42,738 bases of DNA, taken from positions 1 to 42,738 of the forward strand of contig QHYJ01000226.1 of the NCBI GenBank assembly GCA_003223255.1. The letters run 5' to 3'. The translations under genes and the position numbers were made by a program. Source of the stretch: Acidobacteriota bacterium. GTDB lineage: Bacteria; Acidobacteriota; Terriglobia; Acidiferrales; UBA7541. The notes under the pieces were generated by a model. The model saw only the letters and a program-made list of their open reading frames with translations. It had not been told where the DNA came from and ran no database searches. Below are positions 41,525-42,738 of the stretch, piece after piece. The stretch's first letter is position 1, and the number at the start of each line of letters is the position of its first letter.

Positions 41525-42250
41525 TTAAAGACTCCTCAATTTCGCCACTTCTCGCACCGTCAACGCGCGAAATTTTCCCGGCGGCACGTCCAATACCAGC
41601 GGCCCCAATTGTACGCGCTTGATTTTTTCCACCAAAAACCCAACGTGCTGAAACATCCGGCGGATCTGGCGATTCCGTCCTTCGATCAGAATTACCTCGT
41701 ACCAGGGATTCGCGCCGTCTTCCACTAGCCGAATTTTCGCCGGAGAAGTCCTGACGCGCTCTCCATCTTCCAGCTCAATCGTGATTCCCGCGCGCAGACG
41801 CTCGATCGCCCGCTCGTCCGGCTTTCCGCTGATTTTCACCAGATACGTTTTCGGCACGTGCGACCCGGCTTTCATCAGCTTCTGCGCCAGCGCGCCATCG
41901 TTGGTCATTAGTAGCAACCCTTCGCTCGAGTAGTCCAGCCGCCCCACCGGATACACGCGCTCGGGACATTTCTTCATCAACTCCATCACCGTCGGCCGCC
42001 CCTCGGGATCCCTCGTCGTGGTCACGTAACCCTTTGGCTTGTTCAGCACAAAATACAAAAGCCGCTCCCGGCTTTTCAGCGGCTTACCATCCACGCAAAT
42101 CACGTCGCGTTCCGGATCGGCTTTCGTGCCCTGTTCCAGCATCACTTTTCCGTTGAGCGTCACCCGCCCCGCCGCAATGATCTCCTCGGCCTTGCGCCGC
42201 GACGCAATCCCGCTCGCCGCCATAATCTTCTGTAGTCTTTCGGAAGCCAT
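41525..42250 (-). CDS. rluB: RluB/RsuA-family 23S/16S rRNA pseudouridine synthase
   Basis: 241 aa from ATG 42250 (MASERLQKIMAASG); ATG 42262 would add four residues. The N-terminal S4 RNA-binding domain reads RLQKIMAASGIASRRKAEEI and VTLNGKV. The catalytic domain has YFVLNKPKGYVTTTRDPEGR and the active-site Asp106 in VGRLDYSSEGLLLMTNDG. Then come KTYLVKISGKP, EVILIEGRNRQIRRMFQHVG and LKRVQLGPL-like residues (KIKRVQLGPLVL). RluB and RsuA cannot be separated firmly; the length and the GRNRQIRRMF loop favour RluB. It is 71 bp upstream of hisC on the same strand. Confidence 0.92.
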   Translation of the reverse strand: MASERLQKIMAASGIASRRKAEEIIAAGRVTLNGKVMLEQGTKADPERDVICVDGKPLKSRERLLYFVLNKPKGYVTTTRDPEGRPTVMELMKKCPERVYPVGRLDYSSEGLLLMTNDGALAQKLMKAGSHVPKTYLVKISGKPDERAIERLRAGITIELEDGERVRTSPAKIRLVEDGANPWYEVILIEGRNRQIRRMFQHVGFLVEKIKRVQLGPLVLDVPPGKFRALTVREVAKLRSL

Positions 42251-42264
42251 GGTAGGAGGCAATG

Positions 42265-42585
42265 CTAACCGGCGGCCTGGGCCGCCCTGGCGATATCTTC
42301 ACCCGCCACGAGAAAAAACTCATTTCTTGCGCCAGCGATGCGCTTTTGGCGATATGGCCGGTACTCTTCACTTTCATAGAAGGCGATCGCGGCCTCCTTG
42401 GAAGGCCATTCGACGATCACAAAAATCCCCGCGGAGGTTCGCTTGCCTTCGATTCTCTCCACTTTAGGCGTGCGAGCCAGGTACCTGCCGCCGTGCCGTT
42501 CAACCATCCCCGTCACATTCTTGATGTAGTCCGCGACCCAGCTTTGGTCGGTTATCTCAAGTTCCGCTATTAGGTAATACTTCAT
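42265..42585 (-). CDS. DUF1330 family protein
   Basis: 106 aa from ATG 42585 (MKYYLIAELEITD), an N-terminus typical of this small ferredoxin-like alpha/beta-barrel family. KNVTGMVERHGGRYLART, SAGIFVIVEWPSKEAAIAFY and SEEYRPYRQKRIAGARNEFF are all characteristic. The biochemical role is unknown. It lies 14 bp upstream of the pseudouridine synthase start, so the two are probably co-transcribed. Confidence 0.88.
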   Translation of the reverse strand: MKYYLIAELEITDQSWVADYIKNVTGMVERHGGRYLARTPKVERIEGKRTSAGIFVIVEWPSKEAAIAFYESEEYRPYRQKRIAGARNEFFLVAGEDIARAAQAAG

Positions 42586-42624
42586 GCGAGATTCTCCCGT
42601 CGGTAGAGTCCAAACGGACAAACT

Positions 42625-42738
42625 TCAGGAATGCTTCGTTGCCTTGGCGGCCTTCTCAATCTTCCGCAATTTCTCCGCTTCCTTCTGCTCGATCAGTCGG
42701 TATCTTCCCCGCGGTATTCCCTCCAAAGACAGCGGCCC
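42625..42738 (-). CDS. C-terminal end of an unidentified gene, cut by window edge
   Basis: One minus-strand frame is open from the window edge to TGA at 42625-42627, giving GPLSLEGIPRGRYRLIEQKE and then AEKLRKIEKAAKATKHS. The charged Lys/Ala-rich end looks like a disordered C-terminal tail after a folded domain. It ends 39 bp before the DUF1330 start. I cannot name the family from 37 residues. Confidence 0.5.
   Translation of the reverse strand, partial: GPLSLEGIPRGRYRLIEQKEAEKLRKIEKAAKATKHS

Overview
The window reads as chromosomal DNA of a GC-rich bacterium, most likely an acidobacterium or close relative. This is an inference from three things: a membrane-anchored TPR protein resembling the C-terminal half of acidobacterial Ser/Thr kinases, a separate glyQ/glyS pair next to recO, and intergenic regions full of short degenerate repeats. 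It holds about 32 genes, mostly housekeeping. I see no phage, transposase, CRISPR array, rRNA or tRNA.

Layout. 1-5.2 kb (minus): recO-glyQ-glyS with 4-base start/stop overlaps, then a pyruvate phosphate dikinase reading frame broken at several points and cut by the window edge. 5.5-7.5 kb: a rhomboid protease converging on an isopropylmalate-dehydrogenase-family gene. 7.6-9.6 kb: the kinase-less TPR protein. 9.7-13.5 kb (minus): mazG, a GNAT-like protein, a MenC/N-acylamino-acid-racemase-type enolase and an EamA permease, probably one operon. 13.6-16.1 kb (plus): a DUF1844 protein and a fusion of a metallo-beta-lactamase-fold hydrolase to RibF. 16.1-25.1 kb (minus): a CYTH protein, then a promoter and a long attenuator-type leader RNA, a soluble PRC/MgtE_N/CBS protein, an atypical NRAMP permease, the envelope genes uppS-cdsA-dxr-rseP, a Fur regulator, and a 55-residue membrane peptide overlapping fur. 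25.2-39.4 kb (mostly plus): oligopeptidase B, mutS, an SPFH protein, anmK, a solute-binding-protein remnant, tsaC (minus), a secreted DinB protein, a broken SpoU-type rRNA methylase, rarA, and a secreted VOC protein coupled to a secreted propeller-like protein. 39.6-42.7 kb (minus): a CoA-binding protein, hisC, an RluB-type pseudouridine synthase, a DUF1330 protein and the C-terminus of an unidentified gene.

Two things stand out. First, the NRAMP/MgtE-like pair sits behind a leader of about 325 nt whose 3' end can fold either into an intrinsic terminator or into a competing antiterminator. This looks like a metal-responsive riboswitch, but I could not match it to the M-box or yybP-ykoY consensus. 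The permease lacks the usual NRAMP metal-site motifs, which points to Mg2+ rather than Mn2+/Fe2+. Second, short repeats and palindromes, dense between 30 and 40.3 kb, are not confined to intergenic DNA. They appear to lie inside coding sequence (ribF, the SpoU gene, the signal peptide of the propeller protein), and anmK has an extra segment of unknown origin. This recalls the in-gene palindromic elements known from Rickettsia.
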